This document shows, piece after piece, positions 1 through 7,938 of a stretch of DNA of 8,669 nt (its first letter is position 1; each line of letters opens with the position of its first letter). Origin of the DNA: an uncultured Ruminococcus sp. (GTDB lineage Bacteria > Bacillota > Clostridia > Oscillospirales > Ruminococcaceae). The DNA lies in NCBI GenBank assembly GCA_945876155.1, contig CAMCMW010000046.1:1-8669 (forward strand), read 5' to 3'. Position numbers and translations under genes: made by a program. Below the pieces are notes generated by a model. The model made no database searches. It was not told the DNA's origin and saw only the letters and a list, made by a program, of their open reading frames with translations.

Positions 1-1215
1 CCTGAGAGTCTTCTCCAGAAAGAGAAAGACCACGTTGAGGGCTTTGCGCCGGAGGTTGCCTGGGTAACTCACGGCGGAAACGAAAAGCTTGAGGACAGAC
101 TGTGCGTACGTCCTACATCTGAAACGCTTTTCTGCGAACACTATTCCAATATTATCCACTCCTACCGTGACCTGCCGAAGCTTTATAACCAGTGGGTAAG
201 CGTTGTAAGATGGGAAAAGACAACACGTCCGTTCCTGCGCTCAAGAGAGTTTCTCTGGCAGGAGGGACACACAATTCACGCCACAGCACAGGAGGCAATC
301 GAGGAAACAGAGCGTATGCTGAATGTTTACGCTGATTTCTGTGAAAACTGCCTTGCTATGCCGGTTGTAAAGGGCAGAAAGACTGACAGTGACAAGTTCG
401 CTGGAGCAGAGGCTACATACGCAATCGAGGCGCTTATGCACGACGGTAAGGCGTTACAGGCTGGTACTTCACACTATTTTGGTGACGGTTTTGCAAAGGC
501 TTTTGACATTCAGTACACCGACAAGGAAAACAAGAAGGTTTATCCACACCAGACAAGCTGGGGCGTTACAACACGTCTTATCGGCGCAATCATCATGACT
601 CACGGCGACGACAACGGACTGGTACTTCCTCCGGCTGTTGCTCCGGTTCAGGCGGTAATCGTACCTGTTGCAATGCACAAAGAGGGCGTACTTGACAAGG
701 CAAACGAACTGTTTGAAAAGCTGAAAGCTGCCGGAATACGTGTAAAGCTTGACGACAGCGAAAATTCACCGGGCTGGAAGTTTGCAGAATACGAAATGAA
801 GGGCGTTCCGGTAAGAATCGAGATTGGTCCTAAGGATATTGAAAATAACCAGTGCGTTGTTGTTACACGCCACAACAGGGAAAAGACTTTTGTTCCGCTG
901 GACAATCTTGAAACAGCTGTTTCAGAAAAGCTTCAGGAAGTGCATGACGGCATTTACAAAAAGGCACTTGAAAACCGTGAAAACAAGACCTATGCCTGCA
1001 AGACAATGGACGAGATAGTAAGCGTGCTTGAAGAAAAGGGCGACGGTTTTGTAAAGGCTATGTGGTGCGGTGACGAGGCTTGCGAGGACATGGTTAAGGA
1101 GAAAACCGGCGTTGGCTCACGCTGTATTCCATTTGACCAGGAGCAGATTTCAGATACCTGTGTATGCTGCGGAAAGCCGGCAAAGCACATGGTTTACTGG
1201 GGCAAGGCGTATTAA
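1..1215 (+). CDS. proS: Prolyl-tRNA synthetase, type 3 (3' part; start lies outside the window)
   Basis: The enzyme charges tRNA-Pro with proline using ATP in the cytoplasm. The open frame runs from base 1 to the TAA at 1213-1215, giving 404 residues. The family is usually about 475-480 residues, so roughly 75 N-terminal residues are missing. Class II synthetase signatures are visible: RPTSETLF near nt 112, the motif 2 region with [15 protein letters not shown] at nt 226-285, and motif 3 ([19 protein letters not shown], then [11 protein letters not shown]) at nt 562-650. The anticodon-binding domain follows. The C-terminal domain carries Cys at in-window residues 356, 361, 387 and 390 (C-x4-C, C-x2-C), matching the zinc site known in bacterial/archaeal-like ProRS. 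The chain ends in tyrosine (GKAY), as is typical of type 3. This is the eukaryote/archaea-like short form, without the editing insertion of E. coli-type ProRS. A terminator follows 21 bp after the stop. Identification is very secure. Confidence 0.97.
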   Translation, partial: PESLLQKEKDHVEGFAPEVAWVTHGGNEKLEDRLCVRPTSETLFCEHYSNIIHSYRDLPKLYNQWVSVVRWEKTTRPFLRSREFLWQEGHTIHATAQEAIEETERMLNVYADFCENCLAMPVVKGRKTDSDKFAGAEATYAIEALMHDGKALQAGTSHYFGDGFAKAFDIQYTDKENKKVYPHQTSWGVTTRLIGAIIMTHGDDNGLVLPPAVAPVQAVIVPVAMHKEGVLDKANELFEKLKAAGIRVKLDDSENSPGWKFAEYEMKGVPVRIEIGPKDIENNQCVVVTRHNREKTFVPLDNLETAVSEKLQEVHDGIYKKALENRENKTYACKTMDEIVSVLEEKGDGFVKAMWCGDEACEDMVKEKTGVGSRCIPFDQEQISDTCVCCGKPAKHMVYWGKAY

Positions 1216-1236
1216 TTAAATCGGTTCATGATATTT

Positions 1237-1264
1237 TGTCCGTCAGTATGGGCGGACATTTTTT
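1237..1264 (+). terminator. Intrinsic terminator of proS
   Basis: An 8-bp stem, TGTCCGTC (1237-1244) with GGCGGACA (1251-1258), includes one G-U pair and closes a 6-nt loop. It is followed directly by six T (1259-1264). It lies 21 bp past the proS stop and upstream of the next promoter, so it separates the two transcription units. Confidence 0.9.
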
Positions 1265-1337
1265 ATACTTATGCTAAGCAAAATGCACAAAATATCAGAT
1301 TGATATTGATAAAATATATAGAAAAAATCCGGAATGG

Positions 1338-1366
1338 TTGAAAATATAAATAAAAAGTAGTATAAT
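1338..1366 (+). promoter_or_regulatory. Sigma-A promoter for the EF-G-like gene
   Basis: TTGAAA at 1338-1343 and TATAAT at 1361-1366 are separated by 17 bp, close to the sigma-A consensus (5/6 and 6/6). The expected transcript start is near 1373, giving a leader of about 40 nt with an AAGGAG ribosome site at 1397-1402, 9 nt before the ATG at 1412. AT-rich sequence upstream could act as an UP element. Confidence 0.85.
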
Positions 1367-1411
1367 AGAATATGGGTTATTGTACAATTTTATTAAAAGG
1401 AGAAATTCAAA

Positions 1412-3475
1412 ATGAAACAAATAAAGAACATAGCACTTGCCGGACACAACGGCTCCGGTAAAACCACACTTGCAGATGCGCTCATGTTTAAAGCCGGTGC
1501 GTCCGAAAGAGCAGGCAAGACTGCTGACGGCACAACTATCTGCGACTTTGACCCAGAGGAGATAAAAAGAAAAATTTCAATCAACACAGCAATTGCGTCT
1601 TTTGATTACGAGGATACAAAAATTAACCTTATAGATACTCCGGGACTGTTTGACTTTGCCGGAGAAATGGCAGAGGGTATCAGAGCGGCTGATACTGTTA
1701 TGATTACTGTTTCTGCAAAATCCGGCGTCAAGGTCGGAACTAAGAAAGCCTATGCGGCAGCTGAAAAAGCCGGAAAGTCAAAAATGTTTGCAGTCACAAA
1801 AATCGACGACGAAAACGCAAACTTCTACAATGTTCTGACAGAGCTGAAAACTGTTTTCGGTCCGACTGTATGCCCGGTTGTAGTACCGGTAATCGAGAAC
1901 GAAAAAATCGTTTCCTACGTTAACCTCATTGAGATGAAAGCGTATAAGTACGAAAACGGCAAGGCAGTTGAAATTGACCTGCCCACTGCTGAGGCAATCG
2001 AAAAAATGACCTATCGTATCGACGGTCTGGTTGAGGCAGTCAGTGAGGCTGTTGCTGAAACTGACGAGGCACTGATGGATAAGTTCTTCGAGGGTGAACC
2101 GTTTACTCAGAAAGAGCTGACAGACGGTATTCACGCCGGCATGAACAAGGGTATCATTACTCCTGTTGTGTGCGTTTCTGCGGCTGACCTGTCCGGTATT
2201 GATATGCTGCTTAAAGAAATCACACTCCTTCTGCCGTCACCGGAAGAAGTTCCAGCACCAGTTGCCGAGACCCCGGACGGTGATATGACAGAGGTTGAAT
2301 GCAGTCCGGAAGCACCCCTTTCAGCATTCGTTTTCAAGACTGTCACAGACCCATTTGTGGGTAAAATGTCATATATCCGTGTTATGTCCGGTGTACTGAA
2401 AGCTGATTCACAGGTTTACAATTCGGCAACCGGAGAGACAGAAAAAATCGGCAAGCTTTACACAGTGAAAGGCAAACAGCAGACCGAAGTATCAGAAGTT
2501 GCAGCCGGAGATATTGCCGCAGCTGTAAAGATAACAGCGTCAACTTCCGATACTCTTTGTGCAGCCGAAAGAAAGCTTGCATTTGAAAAGATAGATTTCC
2601 CTGTTCCATGCTATTCAATGGCTGTCAAGGCGAAATCCCAGGGTGATGAGAGCAAGATATCTTCCGGTATGCAGAGACTGCTTGACGAGGATAAGACTCT
2701 TACCTACGTCCTTGATTTACATACAAACGAACAAGTTTTAAGCGGACTTGGTGAACAGCATCTTGAAATCGCCGCAGCCAAGCTTAAAAACAAGTTCAGC
2801 GCTGATATCGAACTGAGCGTACCGAAGGTTGCGTACAGGGAAACGATACGCAAAAAGGTCAAGGCAGAGGGCAAGTACAAGAAACAGACCGGCGGACACG
2901 GACAGTATGGTCATGTATGGATTGAGTTTGAGCCTTGCGTAAGTGACGAGCTGATTTTTGAAGAAAAGGTATTCGGCGGAGCAGTACCGAAAAATTACTT
3001 CCCGGCAGTTGAAAAGGGCTTGCAGGAGTGCGTTAAAAAAGGCGTATTGGCAGGCTGTCCTGTTGTGGGACTTAAGGCTATTCTGCTGGACGGTTCATAT
3101 CACCCGGTTGATTCGTCAGAAATGGCGTTCAAGACTGCTGCCTCACTTGCGTACAAAGAGGGTCTTAAAAACGCAGACCCTGTAATGCTTGAACCAATCG
3201 GCACACTGAACGTTTTAGTTCCGGACGAAAACACAGGTGATGTAATGGGCGAACTTAACAAGCGCAGAGGAAGAGTTTCCGGAATGGAACCTGCTGAAAC
3301 GGGTATGACAGCGATTACAGCGGAAGTGCCTATGAGAGAAATGCACGACTTTACAATGTATCTCCGCCAGACCACAAGAGGTATGGGTAGCTTTACATTT
3401 GACTTTATGAGATATGAGCAGCTGCCGTCAAATCTGCTGACAGAGGTTATTGCTGCAAGTGCTGATAATGCGTGA
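1412..3475 (+). CDS. Elongation factor G-like translational GTPase (EF-G2/FusA2 type)
   Basis: This is a 687-residue translational GTPase of the EF-G family, expected to act on the ribosome. Canonical EF-G drives translocation; the exact role of this paralogue type is less clear. The ATG has a good ribosome site 9 nt upstream. The G domain has P-loop GHNGSGKT (residues 11-18) instead of the usual GHVDHGKT, G3 DTPGLFDF (75-82) instead of DTPGHVDF, and G4 TKID (129-132) instead of NKMD. The usual switch I RGITI is replaced by RKISINTA. The later EF-G domains are intact: domain IV starts near VAYRETIR, has GGHGQYGHV at about 494-502 and the tip loop DGSYHPVDSSEMAF with His564 (the tip histidine is conserved in EF-G), and domain V follows to the end. 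The altered G motifs resemble the EF-G2 group of clostridia and Thermotoga/Thermus rather than the main fusA of the str operon, and no rpsL, rpsG or tuf is adjacent. It is monocistronic, with its own strong promoter and terminators on both sides. A tetracycline ribosomal-protection protein is less likely, because the P-loop and overall pattern fit EF-G2 better. Confidence 0.93.
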   Translation: MKQIKNIALAGHNGSGKTTLADALMFKAGASERAGKTADGTTICDFDPEEIKRKISINTAIASFDYEDTKINLIDTPGLFDFAGEMAEGIRAADTVMITVSAKSGVKVGTKKAYAAAEKAGKSKMFAVTKIDDENANFYNVLTELKTVFGPTVCPVVVPVIENEKIVSYVNLIEMKAYKYENGKAVEIDLPTAEAIEKMTYRIDGLVEAVSEAVAETDEALMDKFFEGEPFTQKELTDGIHAGMNKGIITPVVCVSAADLSGIDMLLKEITLLLPSPEEVPAPVAETPDGDMTEVECSPEAPLSAFVFKTVTDPFVGKMSYIRVMSGVLKADSQVYNSATGETEKIGKLYTVKGKQQTEVSEVAAGDIAAAVKITASTSDTLCAAERKLAFEKIDFPVPCYSMAVKAKSQGDESKISSGMQRLLDEDKTLTYVLDLHTNEQVLSGLGEQHLEIAAAKLKNKFSADIELSVPKVAYRETIRKKVKAEGKYKKQTGGHGQYGHVWIEFEPCVSDELIFEEKVFGGAVPKNYFPAVEKGLQECVKKGVLAGCPVVGLKAILLDGSYHPVDSSEMAFKTAASLAYKEGLKNADPVMLEPIGTLNVLVPDENTGDVMGELNKRRGRVSGMEPAETGMTAITAEVPMREMHDFTMYLRQTTRGMGSFTFDFMRYEQLPSNLLTEVIAASADNA

Positions 3476-3491
3476 TTTCCCCTTAACATAT

Positions 3492-3526
3492 AAAAAAGTA
3501 CCGTACAATTGTGCGGTACTTTTTTT
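3492..3526. terminator. Bidirectional terminator between convergent genes
   Basis: A 15-bp stem (3492-3506 with 3511-3525, one T-G wobble) closes an AATT tetraloop. The left arm starts with six A and the right arm ends with a run of seven T (3520-3526). Read on plus it ends the EF-G-like gene (stop at 3475). Read on minus the A tract becomes the U tract and ends the Rrf2 gene (stop codon at 3534-3536). Confidence 0.92.
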
Positions 3527-3533
3527 AGTATTA

Positions 3534-3971
3534 TTATATGCAGTAATCATTTCCATAGGACTGTGCGCTTTTGTCAATTATATCCTGAAGAGTGATGCCG
3601 TCAAGATAATCGGTAACAGCCTTGTAAAGTCCTCTCCAGACTGGCAGTGTCAGACATTCTTCTGCACGTTCGCAGTCAACGGGTTCATATTCAAGACAGG
3701 CAACCGGAGCAAGACTGCCCTCTGTAACACGCAGTATTTCGCCTACTGTGTACTTGTCAGGCGTTTTGACAAGACGGTAACCGCCGTGATTTCCACGGTT
3801 TGTTTTCAGCATACCGGATTTGTTCATAAGCGGCACAATCTGTTCAAGATATTTTTTTGAAACATTCTGACGCTCTGCTATATCTTTAAGAGAAACAAAA
3901 TCTTCTCCCTGATTCATTGCAAGATCGAGCATCATACGCAGTGCATATCTGCCCTTTGTGGAAATTTTCAT
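3534..3971 (-). CDS. Rrf2-family transcriptional regulator (IscR-like, three-cysteine)
   Basis: This is a 145-residue DNA-binding regulator of the Rrf2 family, which includes IscR, NsrR and CymR. It opens with MKISTKGRYALRMMLDLA, the classic Rrf2 N-terminus. A helix-turn-helix lies at about residues 27-46 (SLKDIAERQNVSKKYLEQIV), and the wing GNHGGYRL at about 60-67. Cys92, Cys100 and Cys106 (C-x7-C-x5-C) fall where IscR-type members bind an Fe-S cluster, so an Fe-S or redox-sensing role is plausible but inferred; Cys144 is extra. The start is supported by AGGAGG at 3978-3983, 6 nt before the ATG. No cysteine desulfurase, iscU or suf gene lies in the window, and a strong terminator follows at once, so it is not followed by co-transcribed target genes. 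A hairpin sits just upstream of the ribosome site and may be relevant to control. No strong promoter is seen; TTGCTC/TTTAAT (4066-4039, spacing 16) is a weak candidate. The family is sure; the target genes are unknown. Confidence 0.93.
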   Translation of the reverse strand: MKISTKGRYALRMMLDLAMNQGEDFVSLKDIAERQNVSKKYLEQIVPLMNKSGMLKTNRGNHGGYRLVKTPDKYTVGEILRVTEGSLAPVACLEYEPVDCERAEECLTLPVWRGLYKAVTDYLDGITLQDIIDKSAQSYGNDYCI

Positions 3972-3990
3972 ATTGCTCCTCCTTTTCTAT

Positions 3991-4025
3991 AAAGCCTGTC
4001 CTCACATTTCAGGAGAACAGGCTTT
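3991..4025 (-). promoter_or_regulatory. Inverted repeat directly upstream of the Rrf2 gene (possible operator or leader hairpin)
   Basis: AAAGCCTGT (3991-3999) is exactly inverted as ACAGGCTTT (4017-4025). A further G-U pair and CTC/GAG make 13 pairs in the minus-strand RNA, with a 9-nt loop. It ends 7 nt before the AGGAGG of the Rrf2 gene. Rrf2 proteins often bind dyad sites near their own gene, so autoregulation is possible. An RNA hairpin near the ribosome site is the other reading. Function is inferred from position only. Confidence 0.35.
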
Positions 4026-4152
4026 GATTGCTCCACCAATTAAACCTTGCCAAATTGGCGGAGCAATATTTTTATTTAAAGTGCCATTTTGCTCGCCGCT
4101 AAAGCGGCAACCGCAAAATATGGCAAATAGATTTCGGCAAGCTTTACTTGCC
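3991..4152 (-). repeat. Cluster of four hairpins between purL and the Rrf2 gene
   Basis: The gap from 3972 to 4163 is dominated by inverted repeats. A: 3991-4003 with 4013-4025. B: 4027-4041 with 4053-4067. C: 4082-4099 with 4104-4125, with two 2-nt bulges. D: GGCAAG 4136-4141 with CTTGCC 4147-4152. Stems A, B and C each contain one position that is A/C in plus-strand RNA but G-U in minus-strand RNA (4000/4016, 4035/4059, 4094/4109), so the fold is continuous only on the purL/rrf2 strand. None is followed by a U tract on the minus strand. The region may be a structured 3' or 5' untranslated RNA, or a small palindromic repeat element. I cannot tell which without genome-wide comparison. Confidence 0.6.
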
Positions 4153-4163
4153 TCATCTATAGT

Positions 4164-7100
4164 TTATTTGAAGTATCTTACGCCGTTTTCAAAAATCTTC
4201 TGATCCTTGTTTCCGGCAACGTTCTTGCATACGTCATAGCCGATACGTTCGCTGTGACCCATTTTACCGAGAATACGTCCGTCCGGAGAAGTGATACCCT
4301 CGATAGCCTCCATAGATGTGTTAGGATTGTATCTGATATCCATTGACGGCTTGCCGTTTAAGTCAACGTACTGTGTAGCAATCTGACCGTTGTTTGCAAG
4401 CTTTACGATAAGTGACTGCGGAGCAACGAATCTGCCCTCGCCGTGTGAAATCGGGATTGTGTGGATATCGCCCACATTGCAGTCGGCAAGCCATGGGGAC
4501 TTGTTTGACGCAATTCTTGTGTTTACCATCATGGACTGGTGTCTTGCGATTGTGTTGAAAGTAAGTGTCGGTGATTCCTGTGTCATGTCTGTGATTTCGC
4601 CGAACGGTACAAGACCAAGCTTGATAAGCGCCTGGAAACCGTTGCAGATACCCAGCATAAGACCGTCACGCTTTTTGAGAAGTTCGTGAACAGCGTCCTT
4701 AACCTTTGGATTTCTGAAGAATGCGGTAATGAACTTTCCGCTGCCCTCCGGCTCGTCACCGCCGCTGAAACCGCCAGGAATCATAATAATCTGTGACTGT
4801 GAAATAATTCTTACAGCCTCGTCAACCGATTCTTCAATCGCAGACGCACTCAGGTTCTTTACTACCATAATTTCAGGCTCGCCGCCGGCTCTTTCAAATG
4901 CTCTTGCTGTATCGTATTCGCAGTTTGTACCCGGGAATACAGGGATAAATATCTTAGGCTTTGCTGCCTTGATTGTCGGGAATGCTCTCTTCTTAGCGTC
5001 GTATTCATAGGACTCGACAGCTGAAAGAACAGTCTTTATTCTGCACGGGAACACTGGTTCAAGCTTGCTTTCCCATGTTTTCTGGAGTGAATCAAGAGAA
5101 AGTGTGTAATCCTTTGCGAAGATGTTGTATTCCTCTGTTGTCTTGCCGATTGCTGTTTCGCCGTCCTTTTCAGCACCGTTAAGTTCAATAATGAATGAAC
5201 CGTAGTGCGGCATGAACAGTTCTTCCTCAGTCAGCTTTCTTTCAAACTCAAAGCCTATTCTGTTGCCAAAGCACATCTTTGCAAGACCTTCAGCAATACC
5301 GCCGCCGGAAACAGTCCATACAGCCTTTGCACGTCCGCTTTCAATCATTTCCTCAACCTGCTTAAAACAAGCCTTTACACTGTCAAATACCGGCAGTTTG
5401 TTTTCATCGTATTCCGGCTTTATAACGATTACAACGTCACCGGCGTCCTTGAATTCCGGAGAAACTACCTTTCTGCTTGATGCAGTTGAAACCGCAAATG
5501 AAACCAGTGTAGGAGGAACGTCAATGTTCTCGAAAGTACCGGACATTGAGTCCTTGCCGCCGATTGCTCCGCAGCCCATTTCAAGCTGTGCCTTAAACGC
5601 ACCGAGAAGTGCCGCTAACGGCTTGCCCCAGCGCTCAGGAGTACCCTGTGTTCTTTCAAAGTATTCCTGGAAAGTCAGCCAGCAGTGTTCGGACTTGCCG
5701 CCTGCCGCAACTACCTTTGCGATTGACTCGATAACAGCAATAATCGCACCGTGATAAGGGCTCTTTTCGCTGATAAACGGATTGTAGCCCCAGCCCATAA
5801 CAGAGCAGGTGTCTGTCTGACCGTGGAGTACCGGAATTTTCGCAGCCATAGCCTGTGTAGGAGTGAGCTGATACTTTCCGCCGAACGGCATGAGAACTGT
5901 TGACGCACCGATAGTGGAGTCAAACTTCTCAACCAGTCCTTTCTGTGAGCAGACATTGAGGTTAGCCATAAGAGCGTCCCAGCCCTCCGGATTGTCTGCG
6001 TAAGGACAGATAGCCTTTGTGTCCGGCTTTTCAATTGTGATGTCTGTGTATTTCGGCGCACCGTTTGAGTTTAAGAACTCTCTTGAAAGGTCAACGATAG
6101 TAACGCCGTTCCAGTTCATTTTAAGTCTCGGCTCGTCCACAACATCTGCAACAACGGTTGCCTCAAGGTTTTCCTTTGCTGCCTCTTTGAGGAACTTTTC
6201 TGTGTCTTCCTTTGCGATAACAACAGCCATTCTCTCCTGTGATTCTGAAATTGCGATTTCAGTACCGTCAAGTCCCTCGTACTTCTTAGGAACTGCATTT
6301 AGGTCGATTACAAGACCGTCTGTCAGCTCACCGATAGCAACGGAAACACCGCCAGCACCGAAGTCATTGCAGCGCTTAATCATCTTTGTAACGTCCGGAT
6401 TTCTGAAAAGTCTCTGGAGCTTTCTTTCTTCCGGCGGATTACCCTTCTGTACCTCTGCACCGCAGTGTTCAAGGGATTCAAGAGTGTGTGACTTTGAAGA
6501 GCCAGTCGCACCGCCGCAGCCGTCACGGCCTGTCTTGCCGCCTAAGAGTACCACAACATCTCCTGCAACCGGCACTTCACGTCTGATATTTTCAGCAGGA
6601 GCAGCACCAACTACCGCACCGATTTCCAGTCGCTTTGCAACATAGCCTGGGTGATAGATTTCAGAAACGTGACCTGTTGCAAGACCAATCTGGTTGCCGT
6701 AGGAGCTGTAGCCGTTAGCGGCGCCCACAGTGATTTTTCTCTGAGGCAGCTTGCCTGTGATAGTATCTTCGACTGGTACAAGCGGATTTGCAGCACCGGT
6801 AACTCTCATTGCCTGATAAACGTAGGAACGTCCTGAAAGCGGGTCTCTGATAGCACCCCCAAGACAGGTTGCCGCACCGCCGAAAGGTTCAATTTCAGTC
6901 GGGTGGTTGTGGGTTTCATTCTTGAACATGAGAATCCAGTCTTCTTCGTTTCCGTCAACATTAACCTTGATTTTAACGGAACAAGCGTTGATTTCTTCGC
7001 TTTCGTCAAGGTCGTTTAACTTGCCGTCCGCTTTAAGCTTTTTAGCGGCAATGGTTGCAAGGTCCATGAGTGTAAGAGGTTTTTCCTCACGTCCCAGACC

Positions 7101-7868
7101 GTTTCTTACCTCGATGTACTCATCATAGGTTTCCTTGATATAGTCTGTGTCGATTTTTACATTTTCAATGTTTGTTGAGAATGTAGTGTGACGGCAGTGG
7201 TCAGACCAGTAAGTATCAATCATTCTGATTTCTGTAATTGTAGGGTCACGCTTTTCAGTATCTCTGAAATATGACTGGCAGAACTTGATATCGTCAAAGT
7301 CCATAGCAAGACCAAATTCTTTGATAAATGCGTCAAGTCCCTTGTCGTTTAAACGGATAAAGTTTTCAAGTACTTCAACCTTTTCCGGAATGTCATAGTT
7401 TGTATCGAGAGTTTTCACTGTGTCAAGTGACGCCTCTCTGCTTTCAACAGGGTTAATGAGGTATGACTTCAGCTTTTCAAACTCAGTGTCGGTGATATTT
7501 CCGTCAATGATGTAAACTCTTGCGTTCTTGACACGGCAGCGTTCTTTCTGTGTCAGAATCTGGATACACTGCTCGCAGCTGTCCGCACGCTGGTCAAACT
7601 GTCCGGGAAGATATTCAACAGCGAAAACCCTTTCATTGTTAATCAGTACGGGCATTTCATTATAGGTCACGTCAACTGCCGGTTCTGAAAAGACAGTGTT
7701 GACGGACATTTTAAAATCTTCCTCGCTTAAATTGTCAGCGTCATAGCGGTTTAAGATTCTTACGTTGTTAAGATTAAGTCTGAGCGCTGTCTGGACGTCG
7801 CTCATAACCGATTTTGCTTCAACGGCAAATTCAGGTTTCTTTTCCACATAAATTCGGAATACAGACAT
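4164..7868 (-). CDS. purL: Phosphoribosylformylglycinamidine synthase, single-chain PurL with fused PurQ glutaminase
   Basis: The enzyme converts FGAR, glutamine and ATP to FGAM in step 4 of de novo purine synthesis. The chosen product is 1234 residues, beginning MSVFRIYVEKKPEF, a typical PurS-like N-terminal domain for this form. The linker/active region has WSDHCRH at about 221-227. The first synthetase half has ETHNHP at 318-323 followed by TEIEPFGGAATCLGG, and SESQERM near 540. The second half contains GGKDSMSG near 768. A class I glutaminase domain covers about residue 970 to the end, starting with IFIPVFPGTNCEYD. Its triad is Cys1075 (GICNGFQAL), His1142 and Glu1144 (SHGEGRF). All expected domains are intact. 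The frame is open upstream to 7985, but that extension has no family-like sequence and overlaps the upstream gene. The ATG at 7868 has GGAG 6 nt upstream, while the ATG at 7880 has its GGAG only 1 nt away. Bacillus uses separate PurS, PurQ and PurL; this fused type is common in clostridia. No other pur gene is in the window and no clear terminator follows. Confidence 0.97.
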   Translation of the reverse strand: MSVFRIYVEKKPEFAVEAKSVMSDVQTALRLNLNNVRILNRYDADNLSEEDFKMSVNTVFSEPAVDVTYNEMPVLINNERVFAVEYLPGQFDQRADSCEQCIQILTQKERCRVKNARVYIIDGNITDTEFEKLKSYLINPVESREASLDTVKTLDTNYDIPEKVEVLENFIRLNDKGLDAFIKEFGLAMDFDDIKFCQSYFRDTEKRDPTITEIRMIDTYWSDHCRHTTFSTNIENVKIDTDYIKETYDEYIEVRNGLGREEKPLTLMDLATIAAKKLKADGKLNDLDESEEINACSVKIKVNVDGNEEDWILMFKNETHNHPTEIEPFGGAATCLGGAIRDPLSGRSYVYQAMRVTGAANPLVPVEDTITGKLPQRKITVGAANGYSSYGNQIGLATGHVSEIYHPGYVAKRLEIGAVVGAAPAENIRREVPVAGDVVVLLGGKTGRDGCGGATGSSKSHTLESLEHCGAEVQKGNPPEERKLQRLFRNPDVTKMIKRCNDFGAGGVSVAIGELTDGLVIDLNAVPKKYEGLDGTEIAISESQERMAVVIAKEDTEKFLKEAAKENLEATVVADVVDEPRLKMNWNGVTIVDLSREFLNSNGAPKYTDITIEKPDTKAICPYADNPEGWDALMANLNVCSQKGLVEKFDSTIGASTVLMPFGGKYQLTPTQAMAAKIPVLHGQTDTCSVMGWGYNPFISEKSPYHGAIIAVIESIAKVVAAGGKSEHCWLTFQEYFERTQGTPERWGKPLAALLGAFKAQLEMGCGAIGGKDSMSGTFENIDVPPTLVSFAVSTASSRKVVSPEFKDAGDVVIVIKPEYDENKLPVFDSVKACFKQVEEMIESGRAKAVWTVSGGGIAEGLAKMCFGNRIGFEFERKLTEEELFMPHYGSFIIELNGAEKDGETAIGKTTEEYNIFAKDYTLSLDSLQKTWESKLEPVFPCRIKTVLSAVESYEYDAKKRAFPTIKAAKPKIFIPVFPGTNCEYDTARAFERAGGEPEIMVVKNLSASAIEESVDEAVRIISQSQIIMIPGGFSGGDEPEGSGKFITAFFRNPKVKDAVHELLKKRDGLMLGICNGFQALIKLGLVPFGEITDMTQESPTLTFNTIARHQSMMVNTRIASNKSPWLADCNVGDIHTIPISHGEGRFVAPQSLIVKLANNGQIATQYVDLNGKPSMDIRYNPNTSMEAIEGITSPDGRILGKMGHSERIGYDVCKNVAGNKDQKIFENGVRYFK

Positions 7869-7874
7869 TGTTTG

Positions 7875-7878
7875 CTCC
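7875..7878 (-). promoter_or_regulatory. Ribosome binding site that fixes the purL start
   Basis: On the minus strand GGAG lies 6 nt before the ATG at 7866-7868. This supports a start 39 codons inside the longest open frame, where homology-like sequence begins (MSVFRIY). Confidence 0.7.
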
Positions 7879-7905
7879 ATTCTCCGCAGTAAAAATAGTT
7901 GATTG

Positions 7906-7932
7906 AAAAAACGGCATTTCTGCGGCAATGCC
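7906..7932 (-). terminator. Terminator-like hairpin between mtaB and purL
   Basis: On the minus strand GGCATT (7932-7927) pairs with AATGCC (7918-7913) across an 8-nt loop, followed by G and six T (7911-7906). It lies just after the mtaB stop and 37 nt before the purL ATG. The 6-bp stem is short, so termination may be partial. It could end mtaB transcripts, or attenuate purL if purL is transcribed from further upstream. Confidence 0.55.
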
Positions 7933-7938
7933 CTATTA

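Noticed and set aside
4027..4077. Hairpin B plus T run read as a plus-strand terminator
   Set aside because: The stem is followed by ATATTTTTATTT on plus, but there is no plus-strand gene upstream for it to serve (the Rrf2 gene is on minus), and the stem has a mismatch in plus-strand RNA.
3958..4203. Plus-strand open frame of 81 codons across the purL-rrf2 gap
   Set aside because: It runs through the hairpin cluster and into the purL end on the opposite strand, has no ribosome site that stands out, and the peptide resembles no family I know.
6019..6645. Plus-strand open frame of 208 codons inside purL
   Set aside because: It is antisense to the conserved FGAM synthase domain, with a low-complexity Ser/Thr/Pro-rich product typical of a shadow frame.
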